From Pyrenula massariospora (Eukaryota > Ascomycota > Eurotiomycetes > Pyrenulales > Pyrenulaceae), in contig JAGFMI010000025.1 in assembly GCA_021030905.1 (NCBI GenBank), positions 525,983 through 589,982 of the forward strand: a stretch of DNA of 64,000 nt, in the 5' to 3' direction. The position numbers and the translations under genes were made by a program. Below the pieces are notes generated by a model. That model saw only the letters and a list, made by a program, of their open reading frames with translations, was not told the DNA's origin and searched no databases. Shown here in pieces: positions 34,190 to 48,836 of the stretch. Position 1 is the first letter of the stretch, and the number at the start of each line of letters is the position of its first letter.

Positions 34190-35815
34190 TATTTTATTAT
34201 TAATATCATTTTATTATCAAGTTTATTTTATTATCAAGTTTATTTTATTATTAATTCTATTTTATTATAATTTTATTTTTATATTATATAAATTTTATTA
34301 TATTATATAAATTCTATTATATTATATAAATTTCATTATATTATATAAATTTTATTATATTATTTGAATTTTATTTTATAAATTTATATTTTTATTATTT
34401 AAATTTTATTATATTATTTAAAGTTTTTTATATTATTTAACTTTTTTATTATATAAATTATATAGTTTTTATTTTATTTATTATATTTATAAAGTTTCTT
34501 ATCTAATTTATTTTATTATAAAAATTTAATTTAATTATTTATAGTTTTAATTATTATTATCAGCTTTAATTATTATAAATAGTTTTAATTATTATTAATA
34601 ACTTTAATTATTAATAATTCTAATTATTATGAGTTTAATTATTTATATTTAATTATTATCAATTTAATAATTATATATTTAATTTTTATAAGTTCAATTT
34701 TTATAAAATTATATATTTATAAATTAGGTTTTTATAAAGCTAATTATTATAAAACCAATTATTATAAAGCTAATTATTATAAAACTAATTATTATAAAGC
34801 TAATTATTATAAATAGCCTTTATTATTATAAATAGCTTTTATTATTTTAAATTATTATTATTGTTTTTAATTGTTATTATTTTTATTTTTAATTATTATT
34901 ATTATCAATTTTTTTATTATTTATAATTTCTTTTATTATTAATAGCTTTAAAAATTATAAATTATTTTTATTATTTTTAATAATCTTAATTTTTTTAATA
35001 TTAATTATTTAAATTTTTAATTATTTATAAATTTAATTATTATAAATCTAACTATTATAATTTTAAATATAATAAATTTAATTATTCAAAACTTAGTTAA
35101 TATTTATTATAATTTTATTATTATAACTTTAATTATTATAACTCTAATTATTTATATCTAATTATTTATATTTAATTATTTATATTTAATTATTTATATT
35201 TAATTATTTATATTTAATTATTTATATTTAATTATTCATATTTAATTATTTATATTTAATTATTCATATTTAATTATTTATATTTAATTATTTATATTTA
35301 ATTATTCATATTTAATTATTTATATTTAATTATTATAAGTTTAATTATTTATATTTAATTATTATAAGTTTAATGGATATTTATTATGAATCTAATTATT
35401 TATAAATCTTATTATTATAAGTCTAATTATTATAACTTTAATTATTTATAAATTTTATTATTATAAGTCTAATTATTATAAGTCTAATTATTATAAGTCT
35501 AATTATTATAAGTCTAATTATTATAAGTCTAATTATTATAAGTTTAATTATTATAAGGCTAATTATTATAGATTTAATTATTATAATTTATAACTCTAAT
35601 TATTTATAATTCTAATTATTTATAATTCTAATTATTTATAATTCTAATTATTTATATCTCTAATTATTTATATCTCTAATTATTTATAATTCTAATTATT
35701 TATAATTCTGTTTATTTATATCTCTAATTATTTATATCTCTAATTATTTATATCTCTAATTATTTATAATTCTGATTATATATATCTCTAATTATTTATA
35801 ATTCCAATTATTTAT
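34190..35815. repeat. Long A/T tandem arrays (14-16 bp units)
   Basis: Successive arrays differ in unit: AATTATTATAAAGCT-like near 34740-34815, TTAATTATTTATAT (14 bp) at about 35150-35370, AATTATTATAAGTCT (15 bp) at about 35460-35560, and TCTAATTATTTATATC-like 16-bp units at about 35585-35810. All share an AATTATT core, so they may descend from one ancestor unit. Confidence 0.85.
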
Positions 35816-36456
35816 TATAGAGAGCTGCCTTTTTATATATAAAATGGTTCTACGTATATCACAGATTACTGTATATACAAATTTATATAGATTATTATCT
35901 TTCCGCACATAATATTGTCCGCCCTTTAAATTGCGGTGGTATAACTTTTAATATTTATATTTTTTCTATTTTTAGTCGGATTTTTATATAACTTGCATCG
36001 TTAAAAAGCACATATTTTTTTTATTAAATTACAATTTTAAAATATTTGATTATGATAATAATTGGGATTAAAAATAGCGCGCGAAGTTTACATTATATAA
36101 ATTTATAAATAAGTTCCATTTTGATGGGGTTTTTAAAAAGGAATAATTTTTTAACGAATTTTTTAATTGACTGGTAGGCAAGACTGGCCAATAAATAAAA
36201 GGTTTGGTAAGGCTGTAAATACTCGTTTAATATTATTAATATAGATATATTTTAAATTTAAAAAATCGTTATCTGAGTTCTTTATTTTAATAATAATAAG
36301 ATAAATTTATTAATTATTAATTTTAATAACTAGACGAAAATTCCGATTATTAAATAATATAAAATAAATTTTTTTAAATTTTTTTTTATTCAACCAGTTC
36401 TGCAGCGTTTAATGAATAATTTTATTAAATTTATAAAATTTTTTTGTCATGCCAGA
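35816..36456. other. Less-mutated island next to the family A LTR
   Basis: Clearly more G and C remain here than on either side, for example around 35840-35990 and 36120-36230. No ORF or repeat partner was recognised. It may be single-copy DNA missed by RIP, lying between tandem arrays and the first Gypsy element. Confidence 0.4.
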
Positions 36457-36665
36457 TGTTAAGCGTATATAAGGTATTTATGTAATTTTTTTATATTTAT
36501 ATATTTAAATAGATAGTTTTATTAAAAAGTTTTAATTTTTTAGCTTTTAATTTTTATTATAATATATTATTAAAATTATTTGATAAATTTATACATTATT
36601 TTTATATATTATATTTTATTATATTTTAAGTATTTTATCCGTCGATCTGCTAAATTAATTTTATA
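36457..36665 (+). repeat. Family A 5' LTR
   Basis: 209 bp, starting TGTTAAGCGTATATAAGG and ending TTTTATA. It aligns without gaps to 55380-55588, and in reverse orientation to 56242-56346 plus 62607-62715. Confidence 0.8.
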
Positions 36666-37692
36666 ATTATTAAAAATTTATTTTATTAACCGATTAAAAT
36701 ATTAAAATAATTTTAAATATTATATATAAATTAAATATAAAATAATATTTTTAAAACTGCAATACGAAATATATATTTTTTTAAATATTTTAAATATTTT
36801 TTTTTATATTGTAGACGAGATGAATATATTTTTAAATTATAATTATTTTAAAATTATTATTTTTAATAATTATATTAAAAAAGATCGCGCCGTATATTTA
36901 ATATAATTATAAAAAAAAATATAAACTAAAAAAATAAAAGAGAAGATATATTAATTAAAATATAAATTAAATAGTAAAATAATTAATTTATTTATAAAAA
37001 AATTATAAAATATAGACGCGTTATATATAAAAATTATTTATTTTAATAATTTTTTAAGATTTTCGGGTAAAAATTTTAAAGAGTTTTAAAAATATTAAAA
37101 TAAATAGTTTTTATAGTTTAAAGTAGTAAAAATTTTAATAATTAATAATTATAAATATATTATAATAGCTGCAATTACATTTATTAATATATTAATTTAT
37201 AATTAAATTATAAAAATTAAAATAGTTAACGACAAAAATTAAAATTAAAATTAATATATTTAATTTTTAAAAAATATTATTTAAAATTTTATAAATTATA
37301 TTATAAATGCTATTTTTATATTTATAAAAAAAAAATAAAAATATAATTAATTTATATACAAATTAATTTAAAAAATTAAAATTTTTAAAAAATAGATTAA
37401 AAATTTTATTGAAAATTAATATAAAATATATATATTTTTAAATTATTTTAATTTTAAAATTTATAAAAAAATTATGCGCGAAAATAAGATAATTTATAAT
37501 TAAAAGTAAATTTTTATATTAATATAATAATAAAAAAAGTTTTAAAAAGTTCGCGATAATAAATTAAAAAAAAATAAAAAATTTAAATTAATTAATTAGA
37601 AATAATTATAAAATTATTTTAAATTAAATAAAAGATCGAATAAAAGTATATTTAAATTAAATATAAAAAATATTAATAATTTAATAATTAAA

Positions 37693-37734
37693 TGTTATAA
37701 TTGTGGCGAAGAAAAATATAAATTTAATATTTAT
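37693..37734 (+). pseudogene. gag CCHC zinc-knuckle remnant
   Basis: Fourteen codons keep the C-x2-C-x4-(H)-x4-(C) spacing. The first two Cys and the Gly are intact; the His and last Cys codons are now TAT, the products of C-to-T and G-to-A changes. Confidence 0.65.
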
Positions 37735-38820
37735 TTTAAAAAATAGAAAAAAAACGAATCTGCTTTATATAAAAAAAAATTAAAAAAATAATTATTTATA
37801 ATATTAATATCTTGATATTATTAAATATTATTAAAAAAATAAGTAAATTGGTGTTTTATTTTAAAATTAATATAAATATATATATATTAAGGACGTGGTA
37901 TATATTTTATATATTTATAAATTTAAATATATAAAAATATAATTATTTTAATTAAAAAATGATTAAACTGTTAAAATTTTAAATTAAATTTATATAAATT
38001 AAACTGTACGCACCCGATGGACATAATATTTATATATATAATTAATATATATTTAATATATGCGTGATAAATATATATAATATAAATTTAAAAATAAAAT
38101 AAATTTTTATTACAATCAATATTATTAATTATTATAATATTATTTTAAAATATTTTTAACTTATTGTAGTCGATATAGATATATATTAATTTAAAATAAA
38201 ATAGTATTATAAATAAATATTTATTATTTATTAAATACTATATTTATAAAAGTTTAAAAAATTAAAATTTATTATAGTTATAAAAATTATGCTTTATATA
38301 TAAAATAATAATAAATTAATTATTTTTATATTTATAATTTTAAATAATAAGTTTGCTATTTTTAAAGAGTATATTAAATTTATAAATATTTTTTTTTAAA
38401 AAAAAATTATAAAAATACTACGCAACGCAAAGATTATATATATAATTTTTATTAAAAAAAAAAAAAATTCTATACAGATTTATATATTTTTTTAATATAA
38501 AAAAGCTTTATATACTATATAAATATATAAAAATAAATTTTATAAAAAATTAAATTCGATATAGTAAATTGTTCATAAAAATTTTTATTTTATTTATATA
38601 AAAAAAGAATATATTTTTTAAATTATGCGTAAATTATTAAAAATTAAATAAAATTATAATTAAAAATTAATATTTATTAAAAAAATTTTTAATCGACTTT
38701 TTGGTGTAAAATATTTTATTAAATTTAATTTATAAAATATATATTATTATATATTAATTAAAAAAAAATATTTAAAAAACTGTATTTTATATATAATATA
38801 AATATTTTAAATATATAATT

Positions 38821-38965
38821 ATACCATTTAGATTAATTAATATATTAATAATTTTTTAAGTCTATGTTTATAGCGCGCTTTAAAAATTATTAAATATTAT
38901 TTATATTATATATATAGATAATATTATTATTTATAATAATATTTATAAAAAATATATTAAATATA
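38821..38965 (+). pseudogene. Gypsy reverse transcriptase remnant (family A)
   Basis: Codon by codon this matches MPFGLTNAPATFQ and, 30 codons on, YIDDIIIYSNN, with every mismatch explicable by transitions. The 30-codon spacing is that of Ty3/Gypsy enzymes. Confidence 0.75.
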
Positions 38966-40199
38966 TATAAATCGTACTCGCTTATCTATATAAATATAAA
39001 TTTTTTATAAAAATTTTGAAATGCGTATTTTATATTTAAAAAATTAATTTTTTTAAATTTTAAATTAATATTGAAGAAATTACGATAAATTTTCGAAAAA
39101 TTAATATAATTAATAAATAGAAAGTTTCGAAAACTTTTTAAAAAATATAAATTTTTTTAAAATTTATTAATTTTTATAAAAAATTTATATATTAATATGC
39201 GAGCGTAGTCGTACCAATTATAAATTTTTTATAAAAAATAATAAAAGGTAAAAAATTTAATAAGTTAATTTAAATTAAAATAGTTAATAAAACCTTTAAA
39301 GAAATTAAAAAACTTTTTAAAAAGAAGTTTTTATTATAATATTTTAATTTTATATATTAAAAATAATTTAAAATTAATATATTTAAAAACGGAATTGAAG
39401 CTATATATTTTTAAAAATATAAAAATATTAATAATTATAAGCGCAGTATATAGTATTCGATTATATTTTTTTTTTAAAAAATTATATAAATTTAAAGTAC
39501 GATATATTATAAATAATATTAAAATATTAATAATTATTACGATATTTAAAGAATAATAATATTATTTTAAATTATTTATATATTATATTATTATTTTAAT
39601 TAATTATTAAATATTAAAAAGATTTATAATTATAAAAATTTTAAATTGACATTAAATACATTAAGTAGAAATTTTTATATAATATAATTTTAAAATTTAA
39701 TAATATAAAAAAAAATAACTTTACGGATATGTTTTTTTGATAATTAAAATATAATAATATATAATTATACAATACTGACAATTCGATAATAAAAATAATT
39801 TAAAATTATTTTTAAAATAATAATTTTTTATATATTTAAAGTATATATATAATAAATATTTTTATTTTTAATATATTAAAAATAAAACTTAATATTTTAA
39901 AAAGTTAATAAAATATATTATAAATTATATTATAATATAGATATAATGTATATAGTATAATATTTTTAATAAAAAATAATTTAATTATTTTAAATATATT
40001 TTTAAAAAATAAAAAAAATATAATTATAGTAAATGCGCAGTATATATTTTATATAAAAATATTAATTTTTTTAATTAAAAAGTTAAATAAAAAGTATTTA
40101 AAAAATAGTATATATAGTAACAGTGTATGCGATAGATATTATAAATTTTTAAATTATTTTTAAAATATTTATAAAGTTATAACAAATAATATAAATTAC

Positions 40200-40478
40200 T
40201 GTTATACGGCGGATTGGTCTTCATATAATTACAGAGCTGGCAATATATATAGAATATTATTTCTAAATCTTAGCAGTTTATAATAAGTAGCAAAGTTTGT
40301 AATATAATATAATTAATAATCTATTTAATTCTGTATATATTTCTATATATATAGATATATTTTCTAGATATATATAGCTTTTTATTATTTTTTATATTAG
40401 TAAATTTTTTATCTATTTATCTATTTATTTTGATGATTTTAATTTATATAATAATAATTATATTTTCGCGGTTTATTA
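40200..40478 (+). repeat. Family B left LTR
   Basis: 279 bp; start TGTTATACGGCGG, end CGCGGTTTATTA. It is less mutated at its start than the right copy. Confidence 0.85.
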
Positions 40479-43400
40479 TATAGAGGCTTAGCTATAAAAA
40501 TTTTTTTATTATAATAATTTATATTATTTTTTAATATTTTTTAATTATAAGAAGTTATAATAATTGTGCAGTTTATAAAAAAAAAATATAATTATTATTA
40601 ATAGTAGTTATAATAAGTAAAAAATATTATTAATAACAGAATTAATAATAAAACAGATAATATAAATATTTTATTAATTCTAAAAATTTACTATTAATTA
40701 TCGAAATCTTAGTAAAGAATGCGCGATATAATAATTATATTTTATTTTTAAAAATTATTAAATTTATACTCTGTACGCGACTACTTTAAAATATAATTTT
40801 ATAAATATAAAATTTTTACTTTTTTATTATAAAAATTTTTCTGTATTAAAAAATCTATATATTTTTAATAATTAAAAAAAAATTTAAAAATTTAAAATAT
40901 ACCAAGCACTAGATTTTAATAATAATTTATAAAATTAAAAAAAAATAGATATAAAAACAGCGAAATTATAAAAATTTTATAAATATAATAAAATTATATT
41001 ATAGTATATACTGCCGACGAAATTAAAATAAATTAATAAAAAAAGAATTTATTATTTTTATTATTACGGCTACTACCTTTACTGCTATTTAATAAAAAAA
41101 AAAAAAAATTTTTCTAACAGAGCAAAAATTAAAAAGTAAAAAAATATAAAAAAGTAAATTAATTCTACCAAATTAAAAAATTATAAATTAATAAAAAATA
41201 AATTAGTAAAAAAAAAAAAATAAAATATAAAAATATAAATAGCGGCGATATTATATAGTATTATTTAAATTATTATTAATATATTTACTAAATAGATATA
41301 ATAATTTATTATTTAAAAAAATTTATTATTATTTTAAAATACTAATTAAAAAGCTTAGTGAGATAATTCTAATTATTAAATATTAAAAAATTTTTTTATT
41401 AAATTTAATAAATAGAACAGTATTTTAAATTTTTAGTATTAATATAAAAAAAAAAAAACTCGATAATAAATATTTTAATATAAATAAAAAAGATTTTTTT
41501 AATTTTTTAATAAATAATTTTTTACAGCTATTTTATTAAAATATTTTTATATTTATAAATATAAATACTATATATTATTTATCAGATTATTAAAAATAGT
41601 ATAAATTTTATTAGCTGTTAAAAAATAAATAGATTAGTTAATTTTTAATATTTTATATTAAAAATATTTATAATATATTTAAAAATATTAAAAAAATTTA
41701 AAGAGTTAATTAGGAAGTATTTATTAATATAATTATTAAAAAATATAAAAATTAAAACTGAGATTATAGCTTATTCTTAAAATTTATTTTAAAAATTTTT
41801 AAAAATAAATTTCAGAGTAAATTGGATTTTAAAAATTATAATTAAATTTTTATAATATATTTTTAAATTCTAATATATAAAAAATTTTTTAATAATTATA
41901 TATAATATTTTTGGTTTTTTTAGAGACTGTTAAAAAAAATCTAAATAAGAATAATTAATACTATTAAAAATTTTTTAAATAATTTTAAAATATTACAGTT
42001 TAATAAAATAAAAAAGGAAATAGAAAAAAATCAGAATATTATTTAAACTATTTAAATTTTTAATAAATTTACAAAAAAAAGTTCGAATCGGAAAAAAATA
42101 TTTTTTTAAATAAAATTTACTATATCCGGCAGTTTTAAAATTTTTATTAAATATAAAAATTCGGATCGAATTTTACAGATTAATTTAAAAATATAAATAA
42201 AAATATTTAATAAGATAAACAAGAATCTTAAAATATTAAATAAATAATTAATTAATCTAACTTTTAATATTGCGCGTTTAGAATAAAAAAGAGAAAGTAT
42301 TTTAAATTTTAATAGATATTAATTATATTAAAAACTAAATTAAGATTATAATTAACAAAAAAATTATTAAAATCTATATAAAGTATTTAAATCTATTTAT
42401 TAATAGTCTCAGCAATTTTTTTATAAATTTAAAAATTATAAAATTAGAACTAATACTATTAACTAAGAAAATAGTAAAGAGAAATTTTATTAAAATTATT
42501 TTATTTATAATAAAAAGGGCTGCCGAACTTGTTTCTATTTTTATTTAATAAAAATATTTAAAAAAGATTAAATCTGGATAAATTGAAATAATTATAAATA
42601 TTTAAAAAATAAGCTATTTTTTCGAGGCGCTGATAATAAAAAAAATAAAATAAAAATAATATTTAAACTACTATAAATAGAAAGTATTTATATTATTTTT
42701 AAAATATATATTTTAAAGTCAAAGTTTCGATTTTAAATAAAAAATTTTATAATATTTTATTATAAATTTTGAGAGCCTAATTATAAAAAGTTAAAAAATA
42801 TTTACTTTAAAATATATAATAATTAAAATTATAATAAAAAAATTAATATAAATTTTATAAAATTTATAAAAAAAATATAATAAAAAATTTTAAATAACTT
42901 AAAAAAAAAAAAGTAAAATAAATAGATATAGAGAACAGCAAAATATATTTATTTTTTAAAATAATTTAATTAGAAAAAATATATAATTAAAATTAATACT
43001 AATTGAATAAAGACCTATTAAACTACTATTTAAAATTAAAAAAATATAAATCCCGAAAAAAAAAATAGTTTAGAAAATTAAAATATTTAAAAAAAAAACT
43101 GTTTACTAAAAAAAACTTTTAATAATATATATTATTTAAAAAAGTTTATATCAAAATTATAAATTTATTATAATTAAATTTTAAAATCCTGCCACTACTA
43201 CCGCCGTACTTACTATTTATAAATTAAATTTTTCTATTAAAAAAAATAATAATAAATTAAAATTAATAAAAAATAATAAAATAATTAAATAGATATTAAG
43301 TTCGCCGGATAAAAAAATAATTAATATTATAATTTTTTAAAATAAAATTAATATTATTATAAAGATATATTAATAAATAATTAGTTTTAAAATTAATAAA

Positions 43401-44381
43401 ATTTAAACTAAATTAAACTCTGTACAGCTTATTAATATTTTTAATAATAAAAATATTAATAGAAATATTATTTAAAAAATTTTAAATATTAAAATTATTA
43501 TAATAATATAAAAAATCCATATCCTGACCTTCAAAATTTAAAAAATTTTTTAAAATAAATTAGTATTGAATAGAAAAAAAATATATATTTCTAACTATTT
43601 TTTTACTATTTATATTTTTAATATAAAAAAACTAAATATAGTTAGTATAATTATAAAATTATAAAAAGCTAAAAAAGAAAAATTTTAAAATATTATTTAT
43701 AACTTTAAAGATATTAGGCTGCTTTATTTATTTATAGCTATTTTTTTTTACTATATAAATATTTTCACTGTGAGAATATTAATAGCTAAATATAAAATAA
43801 TAACTATATTTAATAATAATATAGAAATTAATATTATAATTAAAAATTTTTTAAATATTTATTAAATAGTTTATATATTAATATAGATAAAAATAATTAT
43901 TATTAATAATTATTATAGTAAGCTATTAAAAATTACTGAGAAAATTTTTATTTAAATTAAAAAAATATCTATTAATTAACCGATATTTATAATAAAAATT
44001 ATAAATTATAATATTATATTTAATTGTCCCTATACTATATAATTATAATTAATTATAAAATAAATAGATAACAAATTCTGTAAATTAACAGTATATAATT
44101 ATAATTAAACTATTAAAATTATTTTTATAATATATTTAAATAAGTTACAAAATAATATTATTAAAATTATAATAATATATAGTTCCAGCTCGAAAAAATT
44201 TTTTAATAAAAGAAATTTAAACTAACTTGCAGATATATTATTAAATATATATTTATAAAAAAATATAATTCGCACTGTTCAGTATTTTTTTTTATTATTA
44301 AAAATTTTTATTTTAATATTAGAAAATTATAATATTAAAATTAATAATAAAAAAAATTTTTTATATTTTATTCGCGCTAAG

Positions 44382-44420
44382 TTATATAATACTATTTTTT
44401 TAAAAAATAATATTATATAA
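44382..44420. repeat. A/T palindrome, copy 1
   Basis: A 39-nt near-perfect inverted repeat with arms TTATATAATA and TATTATATAA around T7A6, preceded by CGCGCTAAG. A closely similar palindrome with the same lead lies at 48799-48836. Confidence 0.6.
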
Positions 44421-45885
44421 TTTTAAAATAAATATTACTATAAAAGATTAAAAATTATTATATAGAATAAAATAAATCGGTAAAAATAAATTTTTATTAA
44501 AAAAAATTATTAATAACTCGAATTTATATCGAAATTTAAAAATATTTAAAATAATAATAAAAATATAGTACCGAGTCAATAAAATATTTTATTAATTAAT
44601 TAAAAATAAATTCGGACAGTACCTCCGAAAAAAATTTTAAAATTAAAAAAATAAAATTAAAATAGAAATATATAAAATTTTTATATTTAAATAAAAAAAA
44701 TTTTATTAAAATAAAAAAAAATTTTTTTCGAGGGCTAAAAATAAACTTAAAAAAAATTATATAAAAAATTTAAAAAAATTTATATTTTTACTTTTAAATT
44801 TTAATTTAAAAAATAAATTTATATTTAATTAATTGCGCGCTGCTATTTTTATAATAATTTTTAAAATTTTTTTTTTAAATTAGTTATCCTGTTTTTTTAT
44901 TTTTTTTTAATTTTATAATTATTTTACTGTTTTAACGTATTTATTATTAAATAATAAATTTAAAAAATATAAATTAAAACTATTTTATATTATTAATAGT
45001 TTAAAAAAGCAGAGTATAAAAAAAATTATTATATTTAAAAATTAAAATAATTTATATAATTATTAAAAAAGTAAAATAAATAAATTAAATAGTATAAAAA
45101 AAATTAGAGTATAAAATTAAAATAAAGATTTTTAAAATATATAAATATAAAACTAAATAAAAATTTTCTATTAATTTAATTAATATAGATAGTAAAATAT
45201 TTAAAAAAAACTAAAATTAATATAAATTAATAGTTAAAAAAAAATATAATAATTTCCGCGCAATTTCGATAATAAATATAATTAATAGCTATTTTTTAAA
45301 TTTAATAATATTAAATGCGGTAAAAAATTCACAGAAAAATAATATAAAATAATAATTATAAAAAATCTGAATAATAAAAAAAAAGAGTTATTTAAAAAAA
45401 TATTGTATTATTAAAAAAAATTAATAATTTAAATTTTTATAAAAAAAAAAATAGTAAAAAATTATATATATCTGCCGCTAAAAATCTATATAGTATTTTA
45501 TAAAAATTTTTAAATTTAATTAATTTTTATTTTTCGTATTTTTAAAAATATAGTTTTAAAAATAATTAAAAAAAAATTTATTAATAAAATAATTAAATTT
45601 TTTTTTATATTATATTGAAATTTTGAATTTCTAGTTAATAAATTAAACAGTAAATATTATTTTATTAATTTTATAATAAAATTAAACAAGTTTATAATCC
45701 GCAACATTATAATACTATTTAATATTAAAAAATATTTTAAAAAATTTATTAAAATAAAGATCGGCTTACTTATTAATTAATTTTTTAAATATAATTAAAT
45801 AATTTTTAATTCGAAATTTAAAAATAAAATCTTGTTTATTATTAATATAAAGTATATATATATAATAATTTTATTTTAAAATATT

Positions 45886-46135
45886 ACTAATTTAATTACT
45901 TAGTTTTTCTATATTATAATAAAAATTTTAAATATTTATATATTTTATAGAGCTGGTCTATATATAAATAATATTAAAATAAAAAAACTTAAAACAGATT
46001 ATGACGGTAAAATAATTAAAAAAATATAATATTATATTTTAAAATATATAATTTAGTTTAATAAAATATTAATTAATATTAAAAAAGCTAAAACTACTAT
46101 TTTTAGCGCGAAATTTTAATTTTATATATTTAAAA
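45886..46135 (+). pseudogene. Gypsy reverse transcriptase remnant (family B)
   Basis: Reads RAGLYIDDIKIK (YIDD as YINN, 45961-45972), then KTDYDGK. About 100 bp on it reads ILIDIKKAGTTISGAKSQF with transition-type mismatches. This is the Tf2/agaric-type Gypsy pattern (FVDDI.VKGPKT ... ATISG.KSQF). Confidence 0.65.
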
Positions 46136-48259
46136 TAAATATTATTAATTATATTTATAATAACGAGGGCTGCTACTTTAACAGCTTTAAAATATTAAAA
46201 ATTTTTTAATAAAAAAAATCTAATAGTATAATAAAGATTAAAGTTTTTATAAAAATTTATATATATTTTTAATAATAAATTTTGAATTTTACAACTAAAA
46301 TTAAATTTATTTATAATATAATAAAAAAAAATATACTGTTTCAGTAAAAAAATTTATAAAAAAAAATAATATTATATTTATAAAAAAAGTTTATAACAGT
46401 TTCAACTTTTAAAATTTTAAAATATAATAAAAATATTAATAAAATTATTATTATTATTAATATTAACTTTACTGGTTGAAGCAGCTATATTTTTTAAAAA
46501 AATAAAAATAATTTTAAAAAAAATATATTATATAATATAAAAGCGGCCTGTAAATTAATATAAAAATAAAATATAATTTAAAAATATAAAAATATCGAGA
46601 TCTGCTTAAAATATTAAAAAAAATTTATTATAATATATATAGAATATTTTTTACTATTAAAATTAATATTAATATACTGATTAGATAGTTTAATAAATTT
46701 TTATTTAATTTATTAAATATAATATTTATTCGCTGAATAATTTAAATCTATCTTTTTAATTTTATAATAAAATATATTTTTAAGAAAAAATATAGTACTG
46801 TTAATAAATTATTGAAATATTTTAAAATAATAAAAAATAAATAAATATAATTATAAATAAAAATAATATTTAGATTAATAAAAATCTGAATTTAAAATGA
46901 ATAAAAATATTTATTATTAAAAAATTTATTTTAATAGCTATAAAAAATACTCAGATAAATTTAATAGTAAAAAAAAATATTATTAATAGTAATATTAATT
47001 TAAAGTAATATTAAAAAAAAGAGTATATTATTAATAAATTTATATTATTAAAAAAATATTTATAAAAAAATAAAAGAATTACACAATATTTAATAATTTT
47101 TAAAAAATTTAAAAAGTTGAATCAGTGTCAGTTTCGGATATTTAAAATTAAAATATTTTATTTTATAATATAGTACTGTTATCTATAGTATAAAAATAAA
47201 ATTAATTTATTATTATAATAAATAATTAATAATAAGATTTAGTAATATTAAATTATAAAAAAATATTATAATTACTGCGGCTATAAAAAAAAAATAATTT
47301 ATTTTTAAATTACCGAAAAATACTAATAGTAAAAGTTATTTATAAATATTTAAAAATAAATTAAAATTTGTAAAGTCTATTAAAAAAGAGTTCAAAAAAA
47401 ATAAAACAACTTTATTATAATAATATTTTAAATTTTTATATAAAAAAGAGTTGCTTTAAATATTATTAATATTATAAAAAAATACTAAAATAAACAGTAT
47501 TTTATTTTAATATATAATAATATTAATAGCTAAATAAAAAGTTAAACTATTAATAATAAAAAGACTAAAACTATAATTAAGTTTTTTTTAAAAAAAAAAT
47601 AATTAGTAAATATAAATATTATTAAAATTTTTAAATAAATATATAATTCGCTATATGCGCATCACAGTTTATAATATTTTTATAAATAAAAAAATTAAAA
47701 AAAGTTATTCTCTCTTTCTAAATAAAATTTTAAAATTTATAAATAGTATTGATAGATACTAAACTAATTATTTTATTATATTATTTTAAATAAATAAAAT
47801 TATAGTTTTTTTTTTATAAATATAATACTGTTTAGAATAGTATATAATTATAAAATTTTAATATTTATTAAATATCGAATACCTACCTGGCATATTTTTA
47901 ATTAAAAAAAAATAATAAATTAAAAAAACTTGCTTATTATAAAAATATAATAATTAAAAATAAAAAATAAAAATATAGCAAAAACTATTTTAAAATAATA
48001 TAAAAAATAGAAAGAAAATATAGAGATTAAAAATATATTATATTTATAACTATATTTAAATTTGAAGCCTGAAAATTTAGTATTAATTTAAAATTTAATT
48101 TTTAATATAATATTTAATAAAAAAATAAAATATAAATAGCTAAAGCTATTTAGAATAGCGGAAATTAAAATTAATAAAAATATTTATAAATTAATAAAAC
48201 TAAATAGTATTAAATTACGAAATTATTATTTAAAATAATATTTAAAAATATTTTAATTT

Positions 48260-48490
48260 AAAAATAATAAAATTAAAAAAAATCGAAAAGAATAAAAAAG
48301 AAGAAAAAATAAAAAAATAAAAAAAAATTAGCAGCTAAAAAAAATAATACTGTAAATAAAAATAAAAAAAAAAATAATAATAAAAAAAAAATAGAGAAGG
48401 AGTTAAATTAAAAAAAATATTTAAAAATAAATAAAAATCAAAAATAAAAAAAGCGGTAAAAAAAAAAAATTAATATAATATTTTATTATA
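48260..48490 (+). repeat. A-rich, purine-biased stretch in family B
   Basis: Almost pure purine with long A tracts on the plus strand, unlike the mixed A/T sequence around it. It may be a decayed Lys/Glu-rich coding segment or a strand-biased tract. Function unknown. Confidence 0.35.
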
Positions 48491-48798
48491 AAAAATAAGA
48501 ATACAGAGAAAAAGTTTAATATTATAATAATAATATTTAAATAGAGAGCTGAATTTGTAATAACTATATTTTTATAAATAAAATAAAAAATAAAAAAAGT
48601 AAGTTATATTTACTACGATTTTTAAAAAATTTATTTTATTTATTTAAATAATATATTCGCAGTAAATTTTTATTTATAAAATATATTTAATTAAAAAAAT
48701 ATAAAAAAGAATATTTTTTTTATTATTAATAAATTTAATAATTTATAGATAAATATTTAAAATTAAATAAAAATTCCGTAAAAAATTTTCGCGCTAAA

Positions 48799-48836
48799 TT
48801 ATATAATATTATTTTTTAAAAAATAATATTATATAA
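48799..48836. repeat. A/T palindrome, copy 2
   Basis: A 38-nt perfect-looking palindrome with T6A6 centre, preceded by CGCGCTAA. Same orientation as copy 1, 4.4 kb away, as if both belong to the ends of one inserted element. Confidence 0.6.

Noticed and set aside
47255-47320. Second gag zinc knuckle in family B
   Set aside because: An NYCGY reading is suggestive, but the His and last Cys positions do not fall at the required spacing.
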